A DNA stretch of 64,000 bases from Chersky-267 sp963744115 (GTDB lineage: Bacteria; Chloroflexota; Limnocylindria; Limnocylindrales; CSP1-4). The position numbers were made by a program, and so were the translations under genes. The notes beneath the pieces were generated by a model. That model was not told where the DNA came from and ran no database searches. It saw nothing but the letters and a program-made list of their open reading frames with translations. Where the stretch lies: positions 434,001 to 498,000 of the forward strand of contig CAVUSI010000001.1 in the NCBI GenBank assembly GCA_963744115.1. The letters run 5' to 3'. The first letter of the stretch is position 1. Each line of letters starts with the position of its first letter. Shown here piece after piece: positions 1 to 7,207 of the stretch.

Positions 1-352
1 CGACCTTGACGCCGAGTGGCTGGACCTGCTGGAAGACGTAGGTGTTGTTCGGCTTCTGGTAGATCGCCTCGGACAGGTCCTTGCCGACCTTGTTCTTGTC
101 GATGTCGAAGGCCGCCACGAACTCGATGTCGCGGACGTGGTAGCCGCCCAGGTCGACGTGCATCAGGCCGGGGACGAAGTCGTCCGGCTTGGCGTCTTCG
201 TAGTAGTAACGACCCTGGACGAGGCTGCTGGCACAGTTCCCGACCCCGACGATGGCGACCCGGATCTTGCCGTCCTTGCGCCCGGCGCCGGCCCGCGGCC
301 TGGCTCCGTCGGCGTGCGTCCCGTTGGACCCGTTCTTGGCGTTCTTGGCCAC
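1..352 (-). CDS. ino1: Inositol-3-phosphate synthase, N-terminal part (truncated by the window edge)
   Basis: Converts glucose 6-phosphate to inositol 3-phosphate (NAD-dependent, cytoplasmic). Only about the first 117 codons lie in the window. After a charged Gly/Lys-rich leader the protein shows the Rossmann motif IVGVGNCASSLVQGRYYY, typical of the actinobacterial-type enzyme, then a stretch ending in YQKPNNTYVFQQVQ. I chose the GTG at 352 because an AGGAGA ribosome-binding site lies just upstream, overlapping the stop of the preceding gene. The gene directly follows a phosphatidylinositol-phosphate synthase, so the pair would supply the inositol phosphate and then attach it to lipid. Identification rests on N-terminal motifs only, but they are distinctive. 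Confidence 0.88.
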   Translation of the reverse strand, partial: MAKNAKNGSNGTHADGARPRAGAGRKDGKIRVAIVGVGNCASSLVQGRYYYEDAKPDDFVPGLMHVDLGGYHVRDIEFVAAFDIDKNKVGKDLSEAIYQKPNNTYVFQQVQPLGVKV

Positions 353-361
353 CTGGTTCTC

Positions 362-991
362 CTACTTCCCGTCGTTCGCGACGGCCTGGTTCCGGACATG
401 GACGATGCGTTGGATGACGGTGATCGTGGCGCCGACGGCGATGATGCCGAGGGCACCGCCGAGGATCGTGAGGTTGCCGGTCGCCCCGGCCAGGATCAGG
501 CCGAGCGATAGGATCACGAGGCGGATCTCGCGCGGCATGACGCCGATCGCCGCCATCCCGGTGCCGGCGGTGAAGCCCAGCCCCTCGGACTTGGCACGGG
601 TGTAGCTGACCATGAACGCGGCGCCCATCGCCGCCGTCGCGAGGATGGCGACGGGGTCGGAGCCGGCGAGCACGCCGCCCCAGGCGATCCCGAGGTAGAC
701 GATCGCCTCGCCCCAGCGGTCGAAGACGGAGTCCATGAACGCACCGAGCGGTCCGACCTTGCCGGTCGCCCGCGCCAGCGTCCCGTCGAACATGTCGAAG
801 ACGCCGCCGAGGAAGACGACGATCCCGCCGATGAGCCACTGCTGGAAGCCGAGCAGGATCGCGCCGACCACGGTGATCCCGAAGCCGATCAGGGTCAGGC
901 CGTTCGGCGTCAGCCCGAGTCGGCCCATCCCGAGCGCGATCGGCTCGAAGATCTTCTTGATCCGGCCACGGGACTCGTTCGACAGGCTCAT
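362..991 (-). CDS. CDP-alcohol phosphatidyltransferase, probable phosphatidylinositol-phosphate synthase
   Basis: Integral membrane enzyme of 209 residues. It should transfer a phosphatidyl group from CDP-diacylglycerol to an alcohol phosphate. The full family signature D-x2-D-G-x2-A-R-x8-G-x3-D-x3-D is present (DMFDGTLAR, then G-AFM-D-SVF-D) after the first membrane helices, followed by several hydrophobic segments. The neighbouring inositol-3-phosphate synthase makes inositol 1/3-phosphate the likely acceptor, giving phosphatidylinositol phosphate as in mycobacterial PgsA1. The start overlaps the stop of the arsR gene (ATGA), so the two are translationally coupled. A phosphatidylglycerophosphate synthase is the main alternative. 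Substrate is inferred from context. Confidence 0.85.
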   Translation of the reverse strand: MSLSNESRGRIKKIFEPIALGMGRLGLTPNGLTLIGFGITVVGAILLGFQQWLIGGIVVFLGGVFDMFDGTLARATGKVGPLGAFMDSVFDRWGEAIVYLGIAWGGVLAGSDPVAILATAAMGAAFMVSYTRAKSEGLGFTAGTGMAAIGVMPREIRLVILSLGLILAGATGNLTILGGALGIIAVGATITVIQRIVHVRNQAVANDGK

Positions 992-1320
992 CGGGCCGGA
1001 TCCTCGGCGGTCGGGCGGGTCGATGCCGGGGCCGGATGGGAGGCCTCGCGCGAGACCGATCGGAGGAGCAGCCGCTCACGCTCCGCCGCTTCGTCGAACG
1101 CCTCCGGTCGGAGGCTGCACAGGGTCTCGCGGCCGCTCCGGCGGGTGGTCACGATGCCCGACGTTCGAAGCTTGCCGAGGTGCCAGCTGACCAGTGGCTG
1201 GGACAGCCCGACGTCGTCGATGAGCTCGGTGACCGTGGCCGCGCCCTGCGACAGGCGCTGGACGATCCGGAGTCGGTTCACGTCGGCCAGGGCGCGATGG
1301 AACAGACGGATCTCGCGCAA
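988..1320 (-). CDS. ArsR-family winged-helix repressor
   Basis: A 110-residue DNA-binding protein. The N-terminal half is a winged helix: LADVNRLRIVQRLSQG, then the recognition region LSQPLVSWHLGKLRTSGIV. The classical arsenic/metal site ELCVCDL is absent and the only Cys is near the wing, so the effector is probably not arsenite. The start is taken as TTG at 1320; the frame has an upstream stop and no ATG or GTG in between. It heads an operon with phosphatidylinositol-phosphate synthase and inositol-3-phosphate synthase (ATGA overlap with the former). An AT-rich palindrome about 105 bp upstream is a likely operator. Control of inositol-lipid synthesis is an inference from this arrangement. 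Confidence 0.82.
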   Translation of the reverse strand: MREIRLFHRALADVNRLRIVQRLSQGAATVTELIDDVGLSQPLVSWHLGKLRTSGIVTTRRSGRETLCSLRPEAFDEAAERERLLLRSVSREASHPAPASTRPTAEDPAR

Positions 1321-1424
1321 CTCGTCGGGCTGGTCGACGACCGATGCGATGGTCGAACGGATGCGGGCGGGGGACGGGCTCAGGGCAGGCTCCGGGGTCG
1401 TGTCGAGCCCGACGGCTCAACGGG

Positions 1425-1438
1425 GATTTATATAAATC
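1425..1438. promoter_or_regulatory. Perfect 14-bp AT-rich palindrome, candidate ArsR operator overlapping a -10 region
   Basis: GATTTATATAAATC is a perfect dyad in otherwise very GC-rich DNA, 105 bp upstream of the arsR start. AT-rich imperfect or perfect dyads are normal ArsR/SmtB operators. The TATAAA/TTATAT content could also serve as a -10 element on either strand, so repressor binding would block transcription. Function is inferred. Confidence 0.55.
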
Positions 1439-1492
1439 GGCGTTGATGCTACGGCCGGGCCACGTCGATGTCAACCCAGACTCAGGCCGCCC

Positions 1493-1719
1493 TTGCACCG
1501 GATGCAAACATCCGACCGGAGACGGCTCGGCCCGCCCTGACTCCGCAGCGACTTTGCATCGGGTGCAACGGATCGGCCGACGGGGTCGTCGCGAACCCAC
1601 ACCGGGCGGAAGGCTTGCACCGGGTGCAAGTCTGGCGGCAGCGGGTGCACGCTCCTCATCACGTTGAGCTGTTGTTTGCACAGGGTGCAAGCGGAGCAGG
1701 GTCCTTGCACCGCATGCAC
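1493..1719. repeat. Array of 15-bp palindromes (consensus TTGCACC-G-GGTGCAA), four at exact 61-bp spacing
   Basis: Copies lie at 1493-1507 (TTGCACCGGATGCAA), 1554-1568 (TTGCATCGGGTGCAA), 1615-1629 (TTGCACCGGGTGCAA, a perfect 7-1-7 palindrome), 1676-1690 (TTGCACAGGGTGCAA) and 1705-1719 (TTGCACCGCATGCAC). Starts of the first four are 61, 61 and 61 bp apart; the fifth follows after 29 bp. A half site GGGTGCAC is at 1643-1650. The 46-bp intervals between copies are unrelated in sequence and no homology extends beyond the 15 bp. This fits a multi-operator array upstream of the exporter at 1813, not a CRISPR (repeat too short). Half sites resemble NtrC half sites (TGCACC/GGTGCA), but with 1-bp rather than 4-5-bp spacing. 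Confidence 0.8.
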
Positions 1720-1740
1720 GGAATTGGCCTTTGGGCCGGA

Positions 1741-1786
1741 ATCGGGCCCAAGCACCGGCCAGGATCGGGCCCAGGCACCGGCCAGG
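1741..1786. repeat. Two tandem 23-bp direct repeats upstream of the exporter promoter
   Basis: 1741-1763 and 1764-1786 are identical except for one base (position 11, A versus G). Each copy contains GGGCCC and ACCGGCC. The pair ends 15 bp before the -10 box of the MFS gene, so it occupies the -35/upstream activator position. No function can be assigned from sequence. Confidence 0.75.
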
Positions 1787-1800
1787 AACTGTGGTCCGGC

Positions 1801-1806
1801 TACACT
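1801..1806 (+). promoter_or_regulatory. -10 box TACACT of a leaderless promoter for the MFS exporter
   Basis: TACACT is followed by six bases and then the GTG start at 1813, so the transcript would begin at or within a base of the start codon. There is no ribosome-binding site upstream of the GTG. No good -35 hexamer is seen; the tandem repeat occupies that region. Confidence 0.5.
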
Positions 1807-1812
1807 CCGGCC

Positions 1813-3510
1813 GTGAGCCGCCGCGCGTCGTACGTGATCCTCGCCGTGCTCGGGGCCGGCGTGTTCCTGGCCGGCCTCGAGCTGATGATCACCGCGGTCG
1901 CCCTGCCGTCGATCCTCGTCGATCTGGCCGATTGGACCCAGCTCCGGAAAGCATCCTGGATCGTCAACGGCTACCTCCTGGTGTATGTCGCGACGATGCC
2001 GCTGGCCGGCCGCCTGTCCGACACGTTCGGGGCGCGGCGGCTCTTCCTCCTCGGCCTGACCGCATTCACCGTCGGATCGTTCCTCGCCGGCGCGGCGCAG
2101 GGCCTCGACATGCTGATCGCGGCGCGACTCGTCCAGGCGTTCGGTGGCGGGATCCTCGTCCCGGTCGCGACGGCCGCCGCGGCCCACCTCTACTCCGGCG
2201 ATGCGCGACCGCGAGCGCTCGGGGCGATCGGCGCCCTGACGTTCCTCGGGATGGCCGCCGGTCCGTTCGTCGGGGCCGCGCTCCTCAGGTCGATCCATGC
2301 GGACTCGGCGCTGGCCGCCGCCGGGATCACCAGCGGCCCCCTGGCGGACCTCCTGGCCCCGTCGTGGCGCTGGGTGTTCTACATCAACGTTCCGATCGGG
2401 ATCGTCGCCCTGGCGTTCGCCTGGGCCGCGAGCAGCGGCTGGGAGACGCCCCGCCAGACGACCCGGGTCGACCTCCCCGGGGCGGTGGCCTTCACCGTCG
2501 GCCTGGGCGCTGGCCTCATCGGTCTGACCCTCATCGGCAGCGCGCCCGACGGCGACGTCCTGGGGATCCCCACCCAGACCGTCATCGCGATCCTCCTGGT
2601 CACCTCCGTCATCGGGCTCGGGCTGACGGTCGTCGGAGGCCTGACCCGGCGGGACCCGTTCCTCGACGTCCGGCTGTTCCGCCAGCGCGAGTTCGCCTCG
2701 GCCGCCCTCGTCTCCCTGCTGACCGGGTATGCGTTCGCGACGGCGATCGTGGGTGCGGCCGTCTTCGTCGACCGCGTCCTGTACGGCGGACCGGCCGAAC
2801 AGCAGGTCGTCCTCGGCGCACTGGCGGCGGCGACCGCCATCGGCGCCCTCGTGTCCGGGTTCGCGGTGCGTCGGATCTCGCTCCGGGCGATCAGCCTGGT
2901 CGGATTGGCGCTCAGCGCCGGCGCCCTCGTCGCGATGGCCGGCTGGTCGCCGTCGACGGCGATCCCCGCGGCAGCCGTCGCGGTCGCCGCGTTCGGGCTG
3001 GGCTTCGGGCTGACGGTGACGCCCCGCTCGACGGCGGCGGTCGAGTCGGCCGGCCGATCCGCGTTCGGCATGGCCTCGGCGACGGTCACCGTCGCCCGGA
3101 TGATCGGGATGGCGGTCGGGCTCGCCGTCCTGACCGCCTACGGGTCGACGACGATCGAACGACTGACGGCCCGGATCTACGCCACCCCCGATGCGTACAA
3201 GGCGTTCCTCCCGGCCGACCTCGTCGGTCGGCCGTTCCGCGACGGGCTCGTCATCGCGGCGCTCGAGCGGTGGGCGTCCGGCGAGGCCGCCCGGATCATG
3301 GTCGGGCTGTTCCTGGTCGCCGCGGTCGTGACCGCGGTCGCGGCGATCCCGGCCCTGGCTCTCGGGGGTCGACGGGCGCGTATGCTGGCGAGCGGCCCGA
3401 AGACCGGGCCGATCGACCGGGCCGGACCCGACCTCGGACCCGGCATCGACAGCGGAGGCGAGCGGACCATCGATGGCGCAGACGAGCCAGCGGCGACCCT
3501 CGCACTCTGA
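1813..3510 (+). CDS. MFS multidrug exporter, DHA2 (EmrB/QacA) type, 14 membrane helices
   Basis: A proton-driven drug exporter of 565 residues. It begins with a first helix SRRASYVILAVLGAGVFLAGLELMITAVALP and carries MFS motif A (GRLSDTFGARR) after helix 2. A mid-protein loop and length over 500 residues fit the 14-helix DHA2 group. The reading frame is open upstream to 1468, but that stretch crosses the palindrome array and encodes no recognisable domain. I therefore place the start at GTG 1813, just after a leaderless -10 box. The 3' end overlaps the CorA-like gene by 38 bp. The palindrome array upstream suggests tight, cooperative regulation. Substrate unknown. Confidence 0.85.
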   Translation: MSRRASYVILAVLGAGVFLAGLELMITAVALPSILVDLADWTQLRKASWIVNGYLLVYVATMPLAGRLSDTFGARRLFLLGLTAFTVGSFLAGAAQGLDMLIAARLVQAFGGGILVPVATAAAAHLYSGDARPRALGAIGALTFLGMAAGPFVGAALLRSIHADSALAAAGITSGPLADLLAPSWRWVFYINVPIGIVALAFAWAASSGWETPRQTTRVDLPGAVAFTVGLGAGLIGLTLIGSAPDGDVLGIPTQTVIAILLVTSVIGLGLTVVGGLTRRDPFLDVRLFRQREFASAALVSLLTGYAFATAIVGAAVFVDRVLYGGPAEQQVVLGALAAATAIGALVSGFAVRRISLRAISLVGLALSAGALVAMAGWSPSTAIPAAAVAVAAFGLGFGLTVTPRSTAAVESAGRSAFGMASATVTVARMIGMAVGLAVLTAYGSTTIERLTARIYATPDAYKAFLPADLVGRPFRDGLVIAALERWASGEAARIMVGLFLVAAVVTAVAAIPALALGGRRARMLASGPKTGPIDRAGPDLGPGIDSGGERTIDGADEPAATLAL

Positions 3511-4513
3511 CGGGCGGCTGCCGGTGGTCGGCGCCGAGGGCCACGGGGCCGGCGCGGTCCGGGTCGCCGTCCGATCGGCTGCCGGCCTGGTCGAGTCGAC
3601 CGGGCTCGACACCATCCCGACGGCGCCGTTCCCCGACGGGACGACGGGCTGGATCGACATCAGCGGCCCCACGCCGGATCAGGTCGCCGAGATCACCCGT
3701 CGGCTGGGCCTGCACGAGCTGATCGCCGAGGACATCCTCGAGGGCAACCAGCGGGCCAAGATCGAGGTCACCGAGGATCGCATCCACATCGTGATGTTCG
3801 CCCTCCAGTACGGGGATCCGATCCGCCCGAGCGAGATCGACATGGTCCTGGGGGACGGCTTCCTGCTCACGGTCCACGCACCGGAGTGGGACCCGCGGGC
3901 GACCCATCACCTGCGCGGCGACGGGATCGAGCCGATCTTCGACCGCGGCCCGGACCACCTCCTGTGGGCGATCTGCGACGACCTCGTCGACGGCTACTTC
4001 CCGCTGATGGACAAGCTCGGCGACGAGATCGACCTGATCCAGGACGCCGTCATCGAGAAGGGGACCCCGGACGTCCTCGAGCGGCTGTTCGAGCTCAAGC
4101 GCGAGCTCATCTCGATCCGCCGGGCCGCCGGACCCGTGCGCGAGATCTTCAACCAGCTGACGAACCGCGACCTGGCGCTCGTCGACACCGACGAGATCGT
4201 CTATTTCCGCGACGTCTACGACCACCTCATCCGGCTGACCGACGAGCTGGACACGTACCGCGAGCTCGTCAGCGGCACCCTCGACGTCTACCTGTCGACG
4301 GTCAACAACAACCTGTCGCTGATCATGAAGCGGTTGACGGGCGTCACGGTCGTCCTGGCGGGGATCGCGGCGTTCGGCGGGATCTTCGGGATGAGCGAGG
4401 CCGGGGCGGCGTTCGCGGGCACCGAGGCCGCCGGCTTCTGGCTGGTCACGGCGGGGATCTTCGGGCTGGCCTTCCTGCTGGCCTACGTCCTGCGCCGGCT
4501 GGGCTGGATCTAG
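3473..4513 (+). CDS. CorA-family divalent-cation channel with an altered GMN motif
   Basis: A 346-residue protein with the CorA plan: an N-terminal alpha/beta domain, a long coiled helix (residues about 160-290, with FELKRELISIRRAAGPVRE and LVSGTLDVYLSTVNNNLSLIMKRLT), and two C-terminal membrane helices. CorA channels carry the selectivity motif GMN between the helices. Here the equivalent at about residues 306-308 reads GMS, so Mg2+ selectivity may differ or the protein may be an exporter/ZntB-like relative. ATG 3473 overlaps the exporter stop; GTG 3524 is an alternative start. Probably co-transcribed with the upstream exporter. Confidence 0.85.
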   Translation: MAQTSQRRPSHSDGRLPVVGAEGHGAGAVRVAVRSAAGLVESTGLDTIPTAPFPDGTTGWIDISGPTPDQVAEITRRLGLHELIAEDILEGNQRAKIEVTEDRIHIVMFALQYGDPIRPSEIDMVLGDGFLLTVHAPEWDPRATHHLRGDGIEPIFDRGPDHLLWAICDDLVDGYFPLMDKLGDEIDLIQDAVIEKGTPDVLERLFELKRELISIRRAAGPVREIFNQLTNRDLALVDTDEIVYFRDVYDHLIRLTDELDTYRELVSGTLDVYLSTVNNNLSLIMKRLTGVTVVLAGIAAFGGIFGMSEAGAAFAGTEAAGFWLVTAGIFGLAFLLAYVLRRLGWI

Positions 4514-4530
4514 GGCCCGTCGCCGCTGAC

Positions 4531-5244
4531 CTAGTGGCAGAAGACCGGGTCCGCCTTGGGGTTCGCTTCCTTGTGATCGGCCGGACCGTGACCGAGCGGA
4601 AGGGCGATGACCTGGGTCTTCTCGAACGTCCCGACGGGTCCTTCCGAGGTCTGGAGCCAGACGGCTTCGCGCTTGTCGGCGAGCGCCGCGTCGAGGGTCG
4701 TGACGTGCCGCCGGACCTCGACGATCTCGTAGAGGTAGAGCTGATCGTCGGTGGTATAGACCTGGACCAGCATCCCCTTCATCCGCCGGCCGTTGTTGAT
4801 CTTGGACGCCTCGAGGATCGGCAGGAACATGCCCGTCCGGGCGTGGGCATACAGGTAGGTCGGTCCGGGCTGACCCGGCTGATGGAGCTGGAGCAGGTAC
4901 ATCGCGACGTTGCACGGCGGGAATGCATTCGCGCCGCCCGGCTGGCGGATCACCGGCAGGTCGATGTCGAGCGCCGGGACGACCACGCGGGACGCGACCG
5001 CGGCCTTGCCCGGTGACGCCGACGCGCTGCCCCCCGGGCTGGCGGTCGTCAGCGGCGGGAAGGTCAGGAGGGTGCTCGGCCCGGGACTGTCGGTGGGCGC
5101 GACTGTGGGCGCCCCCGACGCGACCGCGGTCGCGTCGACCGGGTTCGTGTAGTTCAGCAGACCGGCGGCGATGAGCGACACGCCGATGGCGGCCAGGACG
5201 GCGGGGATGAGGCGGCGCTGGAGGCGTTCGGCGAGCGTGCGCAT
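4531..5244 (-). CDS. Sortase-like membrane-anchored protein lacking the catalytic cysteine
   Basis: 237 residues: an N-terminal signal-anchor helix (about 12-31), a Ser/Pro/Thr-rich linker (40-85) and a sortase-type beta-barrel domain. The active-site His region is clear (PTYLYAHARTGMFLPIL, His134), but where sortases have TLxTC the sequence reads WLQTSEGP, with Ser200 in place of Cys, and no obvious catalytic Arg follows. Two other Cys residues (111 and 236) do not match sortase positions. It may be an inactive or serine-dependent relative. A -10-like TAGGAT lies 9 bp before the ATG. No sortase substrate with an LPxTG signal is seen nearby. Confidence 0.7.
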   Translation of the reverse strand: MRTLAERLQRRLIPAVLAAIGVSLIAAGLLNYTNPVDATAVASGAPTVAPTDSPGPSTLLTFPPLTTASPGGSASASPGKAAVASRVVVPALDIDLPVIRQPGGANAFPPCNVAMYLLQLHQPGQPGPTYLYAHARTGMFLPILEASKINNGRRMKGMLVQVYTTDDQLYLYEIVEVRRHVTTLDAALADKREAVWLQTSEGPVGTFEKTQVIALPLGHGPADHKEANPKADPVFCH

Positions 5245-5253
5245 GCGGGCGCC

Positions 5254-5259
5254 ATCCTA
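5254..5259 (-). promoter_or_regulatory. -10 box TAGGAT for the sortase-like gene (near-leaderless)
   Basis: On the minus strand TAGGAT is followed by nine bases and then the ATG at 5244. A transcript would have a leader of about two or three bases. No ribosome-binding site fits in that interval. Confidence 0.4.
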
Positions 5260-5299
5260 GCCCGTCCCCGGACAGCCCGCCTTCGCCGCGTGGTACTGG

Positions 5300-5305
5300 T
5301 ACCCT
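5300..5305 (+). promoter_or_regulatory. -10 box TACCCT of a leaderless promoter
   Basis: TACCCT, six bases, then the ATG at 5312. This is the same geometry as at the exporter start (1801-1813). It supports the small Ser/Pro-rich gene as real. The divergent sortase-like gene shares this 67-bp intergenic stretch. Confidence 0.45.
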
Positions 5306-5311
5306 CCCGCA

Positions 5312-5677
5312 ATGCTGCCGCGCGTCGCCATCGTCCTCGGGCTGCTGGCCGGGATCGCGACGGGGGCGGCCATCATCGCGGCCGTCGTCGCGTACGTCCC
5401 CGGACCGGTCCACGCGACCTCCACCCCGTCGCCGATCGTGTCGGCCTCACCGTCGTCGCCGTCGCCCTCACCGACGATCGCGACACCGTCGGTCGGACCG
5501 TCCGGATCCCCAGGCTCGAACGCATCGCCGTCGCCGTTCGTCTCGGCCTCGCCGCCCTCTTCGGCCGGTCCGTCCGGCGCCGGGTCGCCCGGCGCGTCCG
5601 CCACCTCGTCGGGTGCCCCGACCGGATCCGCGTCGCCCTCGGGGTCCGCGGGGCCTTCCGCGTCCGCCTCGCCCTAG
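5312..5677 (+). CDS. Small membrane-anchored Ser/Pro/Gly-rich protein, function unknown
   Basis: 121 residues: one N-terminal hydrophobic helix (residues 4-28, LPRVAIVLGLLAGIATGA and on) followed by about 90 residues of Ser, Pro, Gly, Ala and Thr repeats (SPSP, GSPG, SASP). It should be a secreted or surface-anchored disordered segment, perhaps a cell-wall spacer. It has its own leaderless-type promoter and is divergent from the sortase-like gene, whose own linker has the same composition. Low sequence complexity means the call rests on start, promoter and helix rather than on homology. The opposite frame is also open. Confidence 0.5.
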   Translation: MLPRVAIVLGLLAGIATGAAIIAAVVAYVPGPVHATSTPSPIVSASPSSPSPSPTIATPSVGPSGSPGSNASPSPFVSASPPSSAGPSGAGSPGASATSSGAPTGSASPSGSAGPSASASP

Positions 5678-5688
5678 GACCGTCCGGC

Positions 5689-5716
5689 GGCCGGCGCCCG
5701 GTGGCCGGCGCCCGGT
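5689..5716. repeat. Two tandem copies of a 14-bp GC-rich repeat downstream of nuoN
   Basis: GGCCGGCGCCCGGT occurs at 5689-5702 and 5703-5716, in the short gap between the Ser/Pro-rich gene and the nuoN stop. It could contribute to 3'-end structure for either transcript. No U-tract follows. Confidence 0.6.
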
Positions 5717-5722
5717 GAGCGC

Positions 5723-7189
5723 CTAGGTCACGAACACCGCTGCCGCGGCCTGGACCGCCTCGATGAACGGCTCCGGGAACAGGCCGATCACGATCGTCAT
5801 CACCGCCGCGACGCCGAGGCCGGCGCGCATGATCCAGCTCTTGTCGACCGGGGCGGGATCGCCCTGGGCATCGCGCATGAACATGTAGACGACGATGCGC
5901 AGGTAGTAGAACGCCGCGACCGCGGCGTTGAGCACGGCGATGACGGCCAGGAAGCCGGCCGGTCCACCGGCCTCGACGGCCGACAGGATGACGAACGCCT
6001 TGGCGAAGAACCCGGCGGTCGGCGGGATGCCGGTCAGCGACAGGAGGAACAGGGTCATCAGGATGGCCAGCGCCGGCTCGCGCCTGCCGAGACCGGCGAA
6101 CGTCTCGATGCTGCTCGACACGCCGCGCCGACGCTGGAGCGCGACGACGATCCCGAAGGCCCCGAGGTTCATGAAGCTGTACGCCACGAGGTAGTACAGG
6201 AGGCCTTCGATGCCGTCGATCTGCGGATCGGCGCTCGACCAGGCGGCCAGCCCCACGAGCATGTAGCCGGTGTGGGCGATCGACGAGTACGCCAGCATCC
6301 GCTTGACGTTGTCCTGGGTGATCGCGACCAGGTTGCCGAGCGTCATGGTGAGCGTCGACAGGATGACGATGACGATCAGCCAGTCGGCATGGAGCGGCCC
6401 GAGCGCGCCGAGGAACAGGCGGAGGATCAGCGCGAAGGCCCCGACCTTCGGCCCGGTCGAGAGATAGCCCGTGACCGGCGTCGGCGAGCCCTGGTAGGCA
6501 TCGGGCGTCCAGTAGTGGAATGGGACGGCCGCGATCTTGAACGCGACACCGGTCGTCAGGAACGCCAGGCCCATCGCCAGGCCGGTCGACAGGGGCGCGG
6601 TCCCGGCGACGATCGCCGCCAGGTCGCCGGCGATGACGTCGGCCCGGGTCGAACCGGTCAGCCCCCAGATGAAGGCAAGGCCGAACAGGAAGATCGCGGA
6701 GCTGAACGAGCCGAGGAGGAAGTACTTGATCGCGCCTTCGGTCGACAGGGCATCGCGCTTGGCGAAGCCGGCCAGCAGATAGCCGGGGATGACCATCAGC
6801 TCGAGGCCGAGGAAGAGCACGAGCAGGTCGATCGATGCCGAGATCAGCATCGCGCCGGTCATCGCGAAGATCAGGATCGCGACGAACTCGGCCAGCGGCA
6901 GGCCGCGCGAGGCGAGGTAGTCCGGGGCGAGGAGCACGGTCAGGCCGATGATCGATACGAACAGCAGGTCGAGCAGCGTCGTCAGGGCGTCGACCTGGTA
7001 GGCGCCCCCGAAGGCGGTCGTCTCGCCGGTGGCGAGGATCAGGCCGCCGACCACGGCCAGGCCGACGAGCCCGACGACGATCGGGGCGGTCCGTCCGCCG
7101 GGCCGGACCAGGTCGACCACGATGACCGCCGCCGCGACCAGCACGGCGGCGATGAGCGGGGCGATCGCGGCGATGTCCTGCCAGGCCAT
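5723..7189 (-). CDS. nuoN: NADH-quinone oxidoreductase subunit N
   Basis: Antiporter-like proton-pumping membrane subunit of complex I, 488 residues, with about 14 helices. The proton-channel core is seen in YFLLGSFSSAIFLFGLAFIWG and in FKIAAVPFHYWTPDAYQGSP, which contains the broken-helix Lys/His region typical of NuoL/M/N. It is the last gene of the nuo operon, 18 bp after nuoM. Length and motifs are normal for the family. Confidence 0.95.
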   Translation of the reverse strand: MAWQDIAAIAPLIAAVLVAAAVIVVDLVRPGGRTAPIVVGLVGLAVVGGLILATGETTAFGGAYQVDALTTLLDLLFVSIIGLTVLLAPDYLASRGLPLAEFVAILIFAMTGAMLISASIDLLVLFLGLELMVIPGYLLAGFAKRDALSTEGAIKYFLLGSFSSAIFLFGLAFIWGLTGSTRADVIAGDLAAIVAGTAPLSTGLAMGLAFLTTGVAFKIAAVPFHYWTPDAYQGSPTPVTGYLSTGPKVGAFALILRLFLGALGPLHADWLIVIVILSTLTMTLGNLVAITQDNVKRMLAYSSIAHTGYMLVGLAAWSSADPQIDGIEGLLYYLVAYSFMNLGAFGIVVALQRRRGVSSSIETFAGLGRREPALAILMTLFLLSLTGIPPTAGFFAKAFVILSAVEAGGPAGFLAVIAVLNAAVAAFYYLRIVVYMFMRDAQGDPAPVDKSWIMRAGLGVAAVMTIVIGLFPEPFIEAVQAAAAVFVT

Positions 7190-7207
7190 GGTCGGGTCGC
7201 GCGCTCC

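Noticed and set aside
1493..1719. CRISPR array
   Set aside because: The repeat is only 15 bp and palindromic, the last interval differs, and no cas genes are present. An operator array fits better.
1468..1812. In-frame 115-codon N-terminal extension of the MFS exporter
   Set aside because: It crosses the periodic palindromes and tandem repeat, has no recognised domain, and the first helix begins at GTG 1813 behind a -10 box.
1471..3672. Long minus-strand frame opposite the exporter (733 codons)
   Set aside because: Composition is Arg/Asp/Gly/Pro repeats typical of antisense frames in GC-rich genes; no domain.
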